64,000 bases of DNA from Mangrovibacterium diazotrophicum (GCF_003610535.1 NZ_RAPN01000001.1:124001-188000); one strand, 5' to 3'. Positions 9,056 through 18,464 are shown, counted from the first letter of the stretch. A program made the numbers and translations. The notes: a model not told the origin generated them from the letters alone.

Positions 9056-9286
9056 ATGAAAATAAACAAAAAATACGAAGTGCCTTTAACTCTTTTTTTA
9101 ATGGTATCAATTATGACATCTGTTATAACTTTTGCAAGTATAGCAATGCATCATGGTATAAGCCAGGGATTTATCACAAAATGGATACAAATGTGGGGGA
9201 TGGCTTTTTCAATGGCATATCCGTTGGTTTTAGTAATCATGTCACCAATAAAAAGATTTGTAGCGCAACTTGTTAAAAACGAATAA
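9056..9286 (+). CDS. DUF2798 small membrane protein
   Basis: 76 aa, two transmembrane helices (about residues 12-32 and 45-65) with the VPLTLFLMVSIMTSVITF start and WGMAFSMAYPLVLVIMSPI second helix typical of DUF2798. Function is unknown. It is inside the exporter operon, 24 bp after the LolA-like gene and 2 bp before the barrel gene, so it may be an accessory to export. Confidence 0.75.
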   Translation: MKINKKYEVPLTLFLMVSIMTSVITFASIAMHHGISQGFITKWIQMWGMAFSMAYPLVLVIMSPIKRFVAQLVKNE

Positions 9287-9288
9287 AT

Positions 9289-10539
9289 ATGAGAAAGAAT
9301 ATAGCAATATTACTAATAGGCTTAGTGTCAGGTTTCGCAACCATGGCACAAAGCCCTGATATTTCCGGTTTTGTAAGAACTTATGAAGGTGTTAACACGG
9401 AAACAGGTGATTTCTCTATTATCCAGCAAACCGCCAGTCTTAACTTTGAAAAACGAGGCGAAAAGGTATCTTTCAAGGCTAACCCAATGTTATACTTGTA
9501 TAATACCGATAGTTTGCAACTTCGACTAAGAGAGGTATACATGGATATGTACTTTAAAAACTTTGATATTCGTATTGGTAAGCAACAAATAGTGTGGGGC
9601 AAAGCTGATGGCGTGTTTATAACTGATATTGTTTCACCTCTTGACCTATCGGAGTTCCTCCTTCCTGATTTTGATGAAATACGCCAAGGTGTTATTGCGT
9701 CTAAGATTGATTATTATTTTGGCAACAGTACCATTGAGGCTATCTGGATGCCTGCTTTTTCTCCCAATCTTCGACCCGATGCTCGTTCTGATTGGTATAT
9801 AGCTCCTGATTTTCCTGTTACTCCTACATTTGATTGGAGTAAAAATGCGGTAAATCCTTCACTGGAAAACGGTGAACTGTTTCTTAAATGGTCGGCTATG
9901 ACCTCAAAAATTGATTTTGAACTGATGGGCGGTTACACATGGGATGATAACCCGGCAATGCATGTTCAGAAAACAATTTCAATAGACACAATACAAGGAG
10001 TACCTACACCTGTTTTAACCGGAATATCGGTAACTCCCCAACATCATAGACTCTCTGTGATTGGAGGTTCATTTAGTACTGAAATAAAAGGTCTTATTCT
10101 AAGAGGTGAAGGAGCTTATTACAATGGTAAATACTTTCAAACAGAAAACCCTTTGGCGACTGATGCTTTGGTTCAGAAAGATTACTTAAACTATGTTGTC
10201 GGACTTGATTTTAGTATTAAAGATGTAAAACTGAGTGCCCAGTTTATTCAAAAATATATTTTAGATTACGAAGACGGTATAAACGAAAATGAATTTCACA
10301 ATACAGCCACCTTTCTGGCACGATATGATATGATGCGGGAAACGTTGCACCTTGAACTATTTTCTTATATAGGCTTGTCTGACAGCGATGCCCTGATACG
10401 TCCAAAAATAAGCTATGATTTTGATGATAGTTTTTCGCTGCTCTTCGGGGCTAATATTTTTGTAGGTGATGAAGGCGGTCAGTTTGGGCAATATCGGGAT
10501 AATTCAATGATTTATACTAAAATAAAATATAGTTTTTAA
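9289..10539 (+). CDS. DUF1302-like outer membrane beta-barrel protein
   Basis: 416 aa with signal peptide (MRKNIAILLIGLVSGFATMA, then Q). The body is made of alternating amphipathic strands and ends in an aromatic residue (IKYSF), as outer-membrane barrels do. The segment RIGKQQIVWGKADGVFITD followed by SPLDLSEFLLP strongly recalls the DUF1302 family, whose genes neighbour MMPL and LolA-like genes in other phyla. It would be the outer-membrane part of this trans-envelope system. The exact family is judged by motif only. Confidence 0.7.
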   Translation: MRKNIAILLIGLVSGFATMAQSPDISGFVRTYEGVNTETGDFSIIQQTASLNFEKRGEKVSFKANPMLYLYNTDSLQLRLREVYMDMYFKNFDIRIGKQQIVWGKADGVFITDIVSPLDLSEFLLPDFDEIRQGVIASKIDYYFGNSTIEAIWMPAFSPNLRPDARSDWYIAPDFPVTPTFDWSKNAVNPSLENGELFLKWSAMTSKIDFELMGGYTWDDNPAMHVQKTISIDTIQGVPTPVLTGISVTPQHHRLSVIGGSFSTEIKGLILRGEGAYYNGKYFQTENPLATDALVQKDYLNYVVGLDFSIKDVKLSAQFIQKYILDYEDGINENEFHNTATFLARYDMMRETLHLELFSYIGLSDSDALIRPKISYDFDDSFSLLFGANIFVGDEGGQFGQYRDNSMIYTKIKYSF

Positions 10540-10555
10540 TCTATATCAGACTGCA

Positions 10556-11011
10556 ATGGAAACAAGTCAACGAATTTACGATGCAGCAAAACATGCATTT
10601 CTTAAATTTGGTTACCATGGAACAACAATTGATAAAATTGCCAGGTACGCAGGCTCCGGTAAAGCAATGGTTCATTACTATTATAAATCTAAAGATGAAT
10701 TGTTTAAATTGATATTTAAAGATTATATTATGTTGCTGTCTGATGCATTAAATAAGCATAAAGCAGAAAAATCACATCCTATTAATCAAGGGATTGAATA
10801 TCCTGAACTATATGAAATAGCGTGGTTCATAGCAAGTGAGTTTAAGTATAACCATGAATTAGCAATAAAAACAATTCGGGAGAATAAAGAACTGACAGCC
10901 ATTTTTCTAAAATCATATAACAATCCTGGTTGGTTAGAGAATTTTCAAAATATTATTACTGCACAATTACAGGCAATATTTATTAGAAATAATTTCAAAA
11001 TTCAGAATTAG
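10556..11011 (+). CDS. TetR/AcrR family transcriptional regulator (second)
   Basis: 151 aa, shorter than the typical 190-210, with a complete N-terminal helix-turn-helix: GYHGTTIDKIARYAGSGKAM followed by VHYYYKSKDELF. The C-terminal ligand domain is short. It is the last gene of the exporter operon (16 bp after the barrel gene), so a second layer of control is plausible. No separate operator could be recognised. Confidence 0.8.
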   Translation: METSQRIYDAAKHAFLKFGYHGTTIDKIARYAGSGKAMVHYYYKSKDELFKLIFKDYIMLLSDALNKHKAEKSHPINQGIEYPELYEIAWFIASEFKYNHELAIKTIRENKELTAIFLKSYNNPGWLENFQNIITAQLQAIFIRNNFKIQN

Positions 11012-11178
11012 TATTAATAATAATCCGGCTTTTGCAATCGTGGTATAAGATTGAAATAACAGGACTATAAGCAGGTACGAACAATTTGACAAAACATAAC
11101 AATCATGTTTTTGTTTAACTTACACATTAAATCAATAACTTGTATCTATGATGATTTTATTAAAAAAATTCAATTGTT

Positions 11179-12432
11179 ATGAGCGAACTTATTAATAACT
11201 CAAAATATCGTAAAGAGCGATTAAAAGAACTGATTCTAAAACTACACCAGGGAGAATCGGCAGAAGCTGTTAAAAAAGAACTGGTTGAAACACTAAAAAG
11301 TATTCCTTACGGAGAAGTTGTGGAAGTGGAGCAGGAACTGATGCAAGAGGGATTACCCGAAGAAGAAGTTTTAAAACTTTGTGATGTTCATGGTTCGGTT
11401 CTCGAAGGCAATGTAGATTTAAGCGGAGCAAAAGATATTCCTGCCGGGCATCCGATTGATGTATTTAAGAATGAAAATATTGAGCTGAAGAAAGTAGCTG
11501 AAAAAGCAAAAACTTTGCTAAAGGCGTTAAGTGCCGTTGATGATTCGGAGTTTCAGCAATTTATTTTTGGGTTACAAGGTGTGTTTAATCAGTTGATGGA
11601 TTTAGACAAGCATTACCTTCGTAAAGAGTACCTTGTATTTCCACACTTAGAGAAAAACGAAATTACTGGCCCGCCCAAAGTCATGTGGGGTAAACATGAT
11701 GAGATAAGGGAACAGTTGAAAGGTTGTATCGAGGTTTTAAATACGAAAGAAATTACTAAAACAGACTTAATTGATTCTCTCGATTTGTTGTTTTTTCCTA
11801 CTCTACAAGCTATAATTGATATGGTACAGAAAGAGGAGGAAATTCTGTTTCCAATGAGTATGGATGTACTAACTACTGAGGACTGGTGGAGCATACATAA
11901 ACAAACGCTGGAATTTGGTTTTTGCCTGTATGACCCACAAGTTGAATGGAAACCCGAAGGGCTAACCGATGAGAAAGATGATACAGGGGTTACTTCTGAC
12001 GGAAGCATTCAATTGCCCTCCGGAAGTTTTTCTGCAAAGGAAATAATGGCAATTCTAAATTCCGTTCCATTCGACATGACCTTTGTCGATAAAAATGATA
12101 AGGTTAAGTATTTTACCCAAGGAAAAGAGCGAATATTCGTCCGCAACCGTTCAATTATCAATCGTGATGTACGTTTGTGCCATCCTCCAGGAAGTACCCA
12201 TATTGTAGAAAAGATTTTGGAGGATTTTAAATCGGGTAAAGCTTCTCATGCTCCTTTTTGGATTCAGATGAAGGGCAAGTTTATTAAGATTGAATACTTT
12301 GCTTTACGTGGAGAAGATGGTGAGTACCTTGGTACACTTGAAGTTTCTCAAGATTTATCTGAGAACAGGGCTTTAGAAGGTGAAAGACGTATTTTAGAAT
12401 ACACAGACAATAAAGAAAAAGACAATGGATAA
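11179..12432 (+). CDS. DUF438 / hemerythrin / PAS domain protein
   Basis: 417 aa. Residues 1-75 match the DUF438 type of helical domain (KERLKELILKLHQGESAEAV). Residues about 90-240 form a hemerythrin-like bundle with iron-ligand candidates in FPHLE, WGKHDEIRE and EEEILFP. Residues 275-400 form a PAS domain ending in GTLEVSQDLSENRALEGERR. A di-iron hemerythrin coupled to PAS suggests sensing of O2 or NO. It overlaps the next gene by 8 bp and has a paralogue at 15949. The location between the exporter and hcp/crp puts it in the nitrosative-stress cluster. Output is unclear: no kinase or DNA-binding domain is present. Confidence 0.85.
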   Translation: MSELINNSKYRKERLKELILKLHQGESAEAVKKELVETLKSIPYGEVVEVEQELMQEGLPEEEVLKLCDVHGSVLEGNVDLSGAKDIPAGHPIDVFKNENIELKKVAEKAKTLLKALSAVDDSEFQQFIFGLQGVFNQLMDLDKHYLRKEYLVFPHLEKNEITGPPKVMWGKHDEIREQLKGCIEVLNTKEITKTDLIDSLDLLFFPTLQAIIDMVQKEEEILFPMSMDVLTTEDWWSIHKQTLEFGFCLYDPQVEWKPEGLTDEKDDTGVTSDGSIQLPSGSFSAKEIMAILNSVPFDMTFVDKNDKVKYFTQGKERIFVRNRSIINRDVRLCHPPGSTHIVEKILEDFKSGKASHAPFWIQMKGKFIKIEYFALRGEDGEYLGTLEVSQDLSENRALEGERRILEYTDNKEKDNG

Positions 12433-12943
12433 ACTGATAATTACTCCCAAAACGAAGATATTCGACTTGTTGGAAGCATATCCTCAATTGGAGGATGTGC
12501 TAATAGCAGTTGCTCCACCGTTCAAAAAGCTGAAGAATCCTGTATTACGAAAAACCATTACAAAGATTACAACTTTAAGTCAGGCATCTGTAATTGGTGG
12601 TATCAAAGTTGAAGAACTCATAAACAAGCTTCGTGCAGAAGTAGGGCAAACAGCAACTGACTCAATTGAAACAGAAGACAGCAATTATACTACAGAAAAG
12701 CCTGATTGGTTTGATGAATCCAATATCTCTGAATCAATAGATATAAGAGAAATGCTAAATGCCGGAGAACAGCCAGTGCATGAAGTCTTAGCTTTATTAA
12801 AGAAACTTGATTCAGGAAAAATACTTAAAGTGATTGCACCTTTTATTCCTGCTCCACTTATTGATAAGTCCCTTAGTTTAAATTATGAACATTGGCTCAA
12901 TAAAAAGGGGGATGAAGAATTTTTGGTGTACTTCAAAGCATAG
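12425..12943 (+). CDS. DUF1858-DUF2249 two-domain protein
   Basis: 172 aa. The N-terminal 70 residues fit DUF1858 (ITPKTKIFDLLEAYPQLEDV ... TLSQASVIGGIKVEELINKL). The C-terminal 75 residues fit DUF2249 (IDIREMLNAGEQPVHEVLAL ... KVIAPFIPAPL), a TusA-like fold. Genes of this type repeatedly accompany hemerythrin and DUF438 proteins in NO/nitrite clusters. Biochemical role unknown. It is translationally coupled to the preceding gene (8-bp overlap) and ends 2 bp before the convergent crp-type gene. Confidence 0.8.
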   Translation: MDKLIITPKTKIFDLLEAYPQLEDVLIAVAPPFKKLKNPVLRKTITKITTLSQASVIGGIKVEELINKLRAEVGQTATDSIETEDSNYTTEKPDWFDESNISESIDIREMLNAGEQPVHEVLALLKKLDSGKILKVIAPFIPAPLIDKSLSLNYEHWLNKKGDEEFLVYFKA

Positions 12944-12945
12944 TT

Positions 12946-13701
12946 TTATTTTAATAAGCCCGAAAGGGCTTTTTTATCCACAATTTTTATATTTCGTCCC
13001 TCTGCTTCAATAATACCCTCATTATGCATTTCACGTATTACCCTTCCCAATGATGGGCGTGAAACACCAAATATATTGGCAAGTTCACTTTGCGAATTTT
13101 TAAGCGTAAACTCCGTTTTATCTTCTCGTCTGACCTGTTCAAGCAGATAATTTGCAAATTTGCCTCTGATGGATTGCAATCCTAATAACTTAATCTTTTT
13201 TGTGAGTTTCTGTGCCCGGTTGGATATAATATCGAGATAGTTTTTTAGCACAGTATTTTCATTACAAAACAAGTTCATTAAGTCTTGTCGTGGAATAAAC
13301 AAAATTTTGGTTTCTTCAACTGCAATTACATCAACAGGAAGTGTATTATCTTCTCCAAATAAAAAAGCTGAAGCAATAGTATCAGGAGCACGAAGTTCTT
13401 CAATACGCAAGGACTTTCCCTGAAAATCCATCATTTCCCCAACAGCAGCTCCTTTAACAATAATTTTCAGGCTATTGCATTTATCTCCACTACTGGCAAT
13501 CAGTTCATCTTTTTTGTATGTTTTTACCTGGTGGTGGACTTTTTTAATTATGTGGCCAATTTCTTCCGATTTTAAATCCTTAAAAATATAGCTCGATTGT
13601 AGCGCATCTACATAATTTAAAAAGCAGAAACTACATTTATCATTACAAGGCTGAATATATTTTTCATTAAAACATTTTTTTTCTGTTGTTATATTCCGCA
13701 T
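12946..13701 (-). CDS. Crp/Fnr family transcriptional regulator, likely NO/nitrite-responsive
   Basis: 251 aa from ATG 13701. A longer open frame reaches 13794 but would cover the palindromic operator, so the later start is chosen. The N-terminus carries a Cys cluster (C..., CNDKCSFCFLNYVD) that could bind an Fe-S cluster or haem. Residues 40-160 form the cyclic-nucleotide-type beta barrel, and residues 170-250 a winged HTH with SQSELANIFGVSRPSLGRVI as recognition region. It is divergent from hcp, and two operators of matching sequence lie at hcp and nrfHA. The role resembles HcpR-type regulators, but the effector cannot be read from sequence, so I leave the symbol blank. Confidence 0.88.
   Translation of the reverse strand: MRNITTEKKCFNEKYIQPCNDKCSFCFLNYVDALQSSYIFKDLKSEEIGHIIKKVHHQVKTYKKDELIASSGDKCNSLKIIVKGAAVGEMMDFQGKSLRIEELRAPDTIASAFLFGEDNTLPVDVIAVEETKILFIPRQDLMNLFCNENTVLKNYLDIISNRAQKLTKKIKLLGLQSIRGKFANYLLEQVRREDKTEFTLKNSQSELANIFGVSRPSLGRVIREMHNEGIIEAEGRNIKIVDKKALSGLLK
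12956..12975 (+). terminator. Rho-independent terminator of the DUF438-DUF1858 operon
   Basis: AAGCCCGAAAGGGCTT hairpin followed by a T run. It lies in the last codons of the convergent crp-type gene, so the two 3' ends overlap at the transcript level. Confidence 0.7.
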
Positions 13702-13753
13702 ATACCGTGATTTAGAAATTTTTTTTACACAAAAATAGAAAAAAACACGCTTC

Positions 13754-13771
13754 CTGTAACAAATGTTACAG
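13754..13771. promoter_or_regulatory. Crp/Fnr-type operator in the crp-hcp divergent region
   Basis: CTGTAACAAATGTTACAG is a perfect palindrome apart from the central two bases. Its centre is 36.5 bp from the end of a CAACTTTG -7-like box at 13792-13799 upstream of hcp, the same distance as at nrfHA. It is 52 bp upstream of the regulator start codon, so autoregulation is also likely. Confidence 0.72.
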
Positions 13772-13839
13772 CTATTACTCTCAAAATGCCACAACTTTGT
13801 ATCGTTGATTTGAAATTAAAAACTTAAAAAGATAAAATT

Positions 13840-15483
13840 ATGAGCATGTTTTGTTATCAGTGTCAAGAAGCTTCAAAAGGTACAGGATGTACTACGGTTG
13901 GTGTTTGCGGTAAGCAAGATTCTACTTCAAACTTACAGGATTTATTAGTGTATGTAACCAAAGGTGTTTCTTTAGTTGCAGAAGTTGCAAAAAAGAATGC
14001 TGTTGCAATTGACAAAGCCGACAAATTTGTTTTTGAGGCATTATTTGTGACCATTACCAACGCTAATTTCGATGATAAAAAAATCACCGATAAAATTATT
14101 GAGGGTATTCAGGTTCGTGATGCTTTAAAGAAAGAATTAGTAGGTAAAGGCGTAGAAATCCCAAACCTTCCGGCTAATGCGACTTGGGTTGCAGAGGGCG
14201 AAGAAGCAATTAAAGCAAAAAGTGAGATTGTTGGAATTTTAACTGAACAAAACGAAGATATTCGTTCATTAAAAGAGTTGTTAACCTACGGATTAAAAGG
14301 GATGGCTGCTTACGCCGAACATGCTTTTAATTTAGGATATACTGACGAGAAAGTATTTGCATTTATGCACAAGGCATTAGTTGCCACTACCCGAACTGAT
14401 ATTACAGTTGATGAATTGGTTGGCTTAACTTTGGAATGCGGTGAGTATGGAGTAAATGTGATGGCTTTATTAGACAAAGCAAATACCGAATCTTATGGAA
14501 ATCCTGAAATTACAAAAGTAAATATTGGTGTTCGTAATAATCCGGCTATCCTTATTAGCGGTCACGACCTGAAAGATATGGAAGAGCTGTTAAAGCAAAC
14601 CGATGGAACCGGAGTTGATGTTTACACACACAGCGAAATGTTACCAGCTCACTATTACCCTGCATTTAAAAAGTACGAACACTTTGTAGGAAATTACGGT
14701 AACGCATGGTGGAAACAAAAAGAAGAATTTGAATCATTTAACGGTGCAATTCTATTCACGACTAACTGTATTGTTCCTCCAAAGGATAGCTACAAAGACA
14801 GAGTTTATACAACTGGTGCATCAGGTTTCGATGGTTGTACTCATATTCCGGACAGACAAGACGGACAACCAAAAGATTTTTCTGCAATCATTGAACATGC
14901 TAAGAAATTACCTGCTCCGACCGAGATTGAAACAGGAGAAATTATTGGTGGATTTGCACACAATCAGGTATTACAATTAGCAGACAAAGTAGTTGATGCT
15001 GTTAAAACTGGTGCAATTAAGAAATTCCTTGTAATGGCAGGATGTGATGGTAGAATGAAAGGACGTGAATACTATACTGATTTTGCAGACCAGTTACCAC
15101 AAGATACTGTTATTCTTACAGCAGGATGTGCGAAATATCGTTACAACAAGTTACCATTGGGTGATATAGGAGGTATTCCTCGTGTATTGGATGCAGGACA
15201 ATGTAACGATTCATATTCTTTGGCTGTTGTTGCTCTTAAACTAAAAGAAGTATTTGAATTGAATGACATTAACGAACTGCCAATTGCATATAACATTGCA
15301 TGGTACGAGCAAAAGGCTGTGATTGTATTATTAGCTCTTTTACACTTAGGTGTGAAAAATATTCACCTGGGGCCAACATTACCAGCTTTCCTTTCTCCAA
15401 ATGTTGCAAATGTTTTAGTTGAGAACTTTGGGATTGCAGGAATTGGAACTGTTGAAGAAGATTTGAAACTTCATTTGGCTTAA
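13840..15483 (+). CDS. hcp: hydroxylamine reductase / hybrid-cluster protein
   Basis: 547 aa, the usual length of Hcp. The N-terminal cysteine motif [20 protein letters not shown] binds the 4Fe-4S cluster. Hybrid-cluster ligands are visible further on: [45 protein letters not shown] and [10 protein letters not shown]. It is a cytoplasmic NO reductase/protein S-nitrosylase with hydroxylamine reductase activity in vitro, acting in nitrosative-stress defence that accompanies nitrite ammonification. Divergent from the Crp/Fnr gene with the operator between them. Spacing and sequence make identification secure. Confidence 0.97.
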   Translation: MSMFCYQCQEASKGTGCTTVGVCGKQDSTSNLQDLLVYVTKGVSLVAEVAKKNAVAIDKADKFVFEALFVTITNANFDDKKITDKIIEGIQVRDALKKELVGKGVEIPNLPANATWVAEGEEAIKAKSEIVGILTEQNEDIRSLKELLTYGLKGMAAYAEHAFNLGYTDEKVFAFMHKALVATTRTDITVDELVGLTLECGEYGVNVMALLDKANTESYGNPEITKVNIGVRNNPAILISGHDLKDMEELLKQTDGTGVDVYTHSEMLPAHYYPAFKKYEHFVGNYGNAWWKQKEEFESFNGAILFTTNCIVPPKDSYKDRVYTTGASGFDGCTHIPDRQDGQPKDFSAIIEHAKKLPAPTEIETGEIIGGFAHNQVLQLADKVVDAVKTGAIKKFLVMAGCDGRMKGREYYTDFADQLPQDTVILTAGCAKYRYNKLPLGDIGGIPRVLDAGQCNDSYSLAVVALKLKEVFELNDINELPIAYNIAWYEQKAVIVLLALLHLGVKNIHLGPTLPAFLSPNVANVLVENFGIAGIGTVEEDLKLHLA

Positions 15484-15503
15484 TATAAAACATACTCATT
15501 TTT

Positions 15504-15540
15504 AAACGCTGCAAAAGAGATATTTTGCAGCGTTTCTTTT
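15504..15540 (+). terminator. Rho-independent terminator of hcp
   Basis: A 13-bp perfect stem (AAACGCTGCAAAA with TTTTGCAGCGTTT) and short loop followed by TCTTTT, 20 bp after the hcp stop. Confidence 0.85.
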
Positions 15541-15543
15541 ATC

Positions 15544-15572
15544 TAATAAAATTTTAATCGTAAATTTTATTA
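15544..15572. promoter_or_regulatory. perfect AT-rich inverted repeat before the second cupin gene
   Basis: TAATAAAATTT and AAATTTTATTA, 11-bp perfect arms with a 7-bp spacer, end 20 bp before the cupin start. Operator or RNA hairpin; the protein that would bind is unknown. Confidence 0.4.
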
Positions 15573-15592
15573 TCAATTTCAAGATTTAAACG

Positions 15593-15904
15593 ATGATTTA
15601 TCCTTATTACGAGAAAAGTGCAGTACTGAAAACAGAGCAAGCGTATGGCTACCTATTGGCAGAAACAGATAACAATGATATTGTTGAATTACACATTTTA
15701 AAAAATGGTTTGGTTCCGGCACATGCACTCCCTGTTGATGTTGTTTTTTATGTTATTTCAGGCAGAGGGAAAATCACTATCGCAGATGAAATTACCAATG
15801 CCTTGAAAGGAGATGTTATTGCCGTGAAAAAGAACTTGGACAGAACATGGCAAAATCCTTTTGACGAACTTTTGAAGCTTCTGGTAATTAAACAGAAACC
15901 TTAA
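15593..15904 (+). CDS. small single-domain cupin protein (paralogue)
   Basis: 103 aa cupin barrel with NGLVPAHALPVDVVFYVISG and GDVIAVKKNLDRTWQNPF as the two core motifs. The metal-binding histidines are mostly absent, so a binding rather than an enzymatic role is likely. The PVDVxFYV core is shared with the cupin at 5504. It stands between hcp and the second hemerythrin-PAS gene, and probably forms an operon with the latter (44-bp gap). Confidence 0.75.
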   Translation: MIYPYYEKSAVLKTEQAYGYLLAETDNNDIVELHILKNGLVPAHALPVDVVFYVISGRGKITIADEITNALKGDVIAVKKNLDRTWQNPFDELLKLLVIKQKP

Positions 15905-15948
15905 TTGGGATTTGCTGTTAATTTTATTATTGAAGGTAATTAAAACAG

Positions 15949-17145
15949 ATGCTTATGTCGGAATTCACAAATACAAAACAGGCAAGGGTAGAAAAACTGC
16001 TTGAGGTTTCTAAATTAATTTTAGAAACCGGTAATGCTCATTCGTTTATAGTTGATAACAAGGATTTTATTCCTACGGTAATACCTACTGATTTTATAAA
16101 CCTCTTTGACGAGATTATAAAACAAGGGCACAAGATGGAGGATATAAAAGTGCTGACAAATAAAGTCCTTAATATTTTCCATGTTCCTATACGTGATTTT
16201 GTAAGAGTTGAACCCAAACCGGATTCATTTCTTGGTGTGCTAGAACAGAATAACCATGAAATGGAGGTGCTTTTGGATAAAATCCGTCCTTTTTTTAAGC
16301 AATTTGTGAAGGAAACCGACAATACTGATCTGCATAAAAAACTTATAGAACTGTTTACTCAACTCGAAGTATTTGCAAAGCACTATACAATTAAGGAGAA
16401 TGTGCTATTCCCAATCATTGAAGAAACATGGCCGGACTATCGCTGTTTACAGATTATGTGGTCATTTCACGATGATATTCGCAGAAATATTAAATCCGTT
16501 ATTACTCAATTACAGGTAGGAAATATAGACCTAAAAATATTCAATAAATGTGTTGGCGACATATTCTTTAATATGCACGCCATTAAATTCAGGGAAGAGC
16601 GTATTCTCTTTCCTTGCATATTATCAACCATCAGCGAAAGCCAGTTAGAAAAGATGAATCGTGAAGGCTTTGAGCTGGGCTATCCATTTATTCAACCTAA
16701 TTTAAAGATGGACAAAGAATTCAAACCAGATTATGAAGGAAACCTTGTAAATCTTGGAACGGGCAAAGTAAGTATCGAGCAAATCAAACTCATTTTTAAT
16801 CACCTTCCGGTGGATATTACTTTTGTTGATGAAAACAACAAAGTTTGCTATTTCTCAACACCACCTAAACGAATTTTTCCTCGAACAACTGCAATTATCG
16901 GGCGTGAAGTAAGTAACTGCCATCCGCCTGAAAGTGTTCATGTAGTTGAACAAATTGTAGAATCGTTCAGAAGTGGAGAAAAAGACCAGGCTGATTTTTG
17001 GATTAAAATGCGAGGGGAATATATCCTTATTCAATATTTTGCTGTTCGTGACGAAAACGGAAACTACAAAGGCGTTATTGAAGTCTCTCAGGAAATTTCG
17101 GGCATTAAGGCTTTGGAAGGGGAAAAGAGGTTGTTGGATTGGTAG
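15949..17145 (+). CDS. hemerythrin / PAS domain protein (DUF438-like paralogue)
   Basis: 398 aa, same architecture as the protein at 11179: helical N-terminus, hemerythrin bundle (about 95-230) with HYTIKENVLFPIIEE, WSFHDDIRR and HAIKFREERILFP, then a PAS domain (275-395) ending in GVIEVSQEISGIKALEGEKR. The two PAS domains share a CHPPxSxHxVE segment. Likely an iron-based sensor of NO or O2. ATG 15955 is an alternative start. Its stop lies only 21 bp from the stop of the convergent lysozyme gene, which marks the left edge of the virus-like gene block. Confidence 0.82.
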   Translation: MLMSEFTNTKQARVEKLLEVSKLILETGNAHSFIVDNKDFIPTVIPTDFINLFDEIIKQGHKMEDIKVLTNKVLNIFHVPIRDFVRVEPKPDSFLGVLEQNNHEMEVLLDKIRPFFKQFVKETDNTDLHKKLIELFTQLEVFAKHYTIKENVLFPIIEETWPDYRCLQIMWSFHDDIRRNIKSVITQLQVGNIDLKIFNKCVGDIFFNMHAIKFREERILFPCILSTISESQLEKMNREGFELGYPFIQPNLKMDKEFKPDYEGNLVNLGTGKVSIEQIKLIFNHLPVDITFVDENNKVCYFSTPPKRIFPRTTAIIGREVSNCHPPESVHVVEQIVESFRSGEKDQADFWIKMRGEYILIQYFAVRDENGNYKGVIEVSQEISGIKALEGEKRLLDW

Positions 17146-17166
17146 ATATTTCGGAAGGGATATTTT

Positions 17167-17727
17167 CTATTCTTCAAACTCAATCTTCCCAATCCGTTTC
17201 AACCAACCTTCTAAAAATAAATGATTATTACCTTTTTTCGCAATGGAATGGTAATACCTTACTCTTGCTCTATGAATGGCAACAAATAAAGTTCTTGGGT
17301 CGCAATCATTAATTGCTAATAAAGTTTGGTCCCCGATAATTCCGTCCATTTTCAGGTCTGCACCAAAGAATTGATTTAATACTCGTTGAACACCTCTGGC
17401 TCCCCAATGGCCGCTATTAACACACCAATCAAAGATTATTTCTTGTATTGAGCCGTGTAAAATACCATCAATACTGAACTTCTCATAAAATGTATGGCAA
17501 TAAAAATCCTTTACCATACAATTCAGTTCAGGAATATCAATGTGCAGGTTCCAGGGGATTTCACCGTATGTTTCCTTATAGGCATCAATGTATTCCCATC
17601 CTTTCCAATTGGGATGTAAATTCCGGGCAATACCCATGTAGGTTTCTCCTCCTTGGTCGCCCTCTACGTTGGCATAGTAGCCTTCATGCTTGATTACTCC
17701 ATCGAATAATTCATCGAATGTTTTCAT
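17167..17727 (-). CDS. GH108-type N-acetylmuramidase, endolysin
   Basis: 186 aa. The N-terminal VIKHEGYYANVEGDQGGETY with following MGIAR contains the conserved glutamate and GGET..GI motif of glycosyl hydrolase family 108 lysozymes. The C-terminal part (GVQRVLNQFF ... GDQTLLAIN) is the peptidoglycan-binding half. It would cleave cell-wall glycan at the end of infection. No signal peptide is seen, so export depends on the holin-like protein whose stop codon overlaps this start by 4 bp. Terminal gene of the element. Confidence 0.9.
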   Translation of the reverse strand: MKTFDELFDGVIKHEGYYANVEGDQGGETYMGIARNLHPNWKGWEYIDAYKETYGEIPWNLHIDIPELNCMVKDFYCHTFYEKFSIDGILHGSIQEIIFDWCVNSGHWGARGVQRVLNQFFGADLKMDGIIGDQTLLAINDCDPRTLFVAIHRARVRYYHSIAKKGNNHLFLEGWLKRIGKIEFEE

Positions 17728-18134
17728 TTTTCACGTCTGTTTTTAAGTTTGACATCGTTTACTCCAGATATTGCACCACCGAAAAGAAAATCAATAATGG
17801 TGCTTAGTTTGGTGGATATTCCACCGTTAATGCTGCTTATGAAAGCAATTTGCCAATCGTCAAGCTGAATTGTATTGAAAACAAAGTAGTTCAGCATCAC
17901 GAAAGTCAAACCACACCAAGCAATCAGGAAGAATATCGCAAAGGATTTTTGCAACCAACTATCCTGAGCGTACAGGCTTCTTGCTGAATTTCTATCGGTG
18001 ACAGCCATTTTAAAGAGTTCCATTTTTCCCTGGAGCTTTTCTTCCTGTGTGGTGAAAATCTCATCAATTAGTTTTGTTCCTTCTTTTAATGTTTCTGCTG
18101 TTGCTGCTCCTGCAAGCTTTTTAAATAGTTTCAT
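17724..18134 (-). CDS. holin-like membrane protein (3TM-type)
   Basis: 136 aa: a charged N-terminal helix, then TDRNSARSLYAQDSWLQKSF leading into a hydrophobic segment (about 66-88) and a second one (about 95-122), ending in a basic tail. This is the pattern of the 3TM-type holins found in phages of Bacteroidota. It overlaps the lysozyme by 4 bp and the upstream gene by 4 bp, making a translationally coupled lysis cassette. Confidence 0.7.
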   Translation of the reverse strand: MKLFKKLAGAATAETLKEGTKLIDEIFTTQEEKLQGKMELFKMAVTDRNSARSLYAQDSWLQKSFAIFFLIAWCGLTFVMLNYFVFNTIQLDDWQIAFISSINGGISTKLSTIIDFLFGGAISGVNDVKLKNRREK

Positions 18135-18463
18135 TTCTCTACAAATTTTAAAATGGTATCGAGCTTCTCATTAAGCTGTTTAATGGTTTGGTGGAATAGT
18201 TCCTTGCTTACATATATTTCCTTAGAGCTGTCCCTTAAATCTGATATTCGTTTGTGCAACACAACAAACTTGTTTTCGCATGAAGCAAGCTCCTTAGTCA
18301 TGTGCTGAATATCCTTTTCAAGCAAATCAGTTTTGGCATCCACCGTTTCCTTAGTGGCATTTTTTGAGATAGCATTGCGGATAATGAAGGAAACGACACC
18401 AACGATAAGCGAACTGAAAGCACCGATAACAAGCCAATAAAATTTAATTGTCATTTCTTCCAT
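18131..18463 (-). CDS. membrane-anchored coiled-coil protein, possible spanin/lysis accessory
   Basis: 110 aa from ATG 18463, one base after the upstream stop; the longer open frame to 18553 overlaps the ATPase and is not needed. One N-terminal transmembrane helix (FYWLVIGAFSSLIVGVVSFI) is followed by a long charged helical region (VDAKTDLLEKDIQHMTKELA on to LNEKLDTILKFVEK). An N-anchored coiled coil beside holin and lysozyme recalls inner-membrane spanins, but no outer-membrane partner was found. Assignment is by context. Confidence 0.5.
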   Translation of the reverse strand: MEEMTIKFYWLVIGAFSSLIVGVVSFIIRNAISKNATKETVDAKTDLLEKDIQHMTKELASCENKFVVLHKRISDLRDSSKEIYVSKELFHQTIKQLNEKLDTILKFVEK

Positions 18464-18464
18464 G

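Noticed and set aside
13702-13794. Longer N-terminus of the Crp/Fnr protein
   Set aside because: It overlaps the palindromic operator and lacks family similarity; ATG 13701 gives the usual Cys-rich start.
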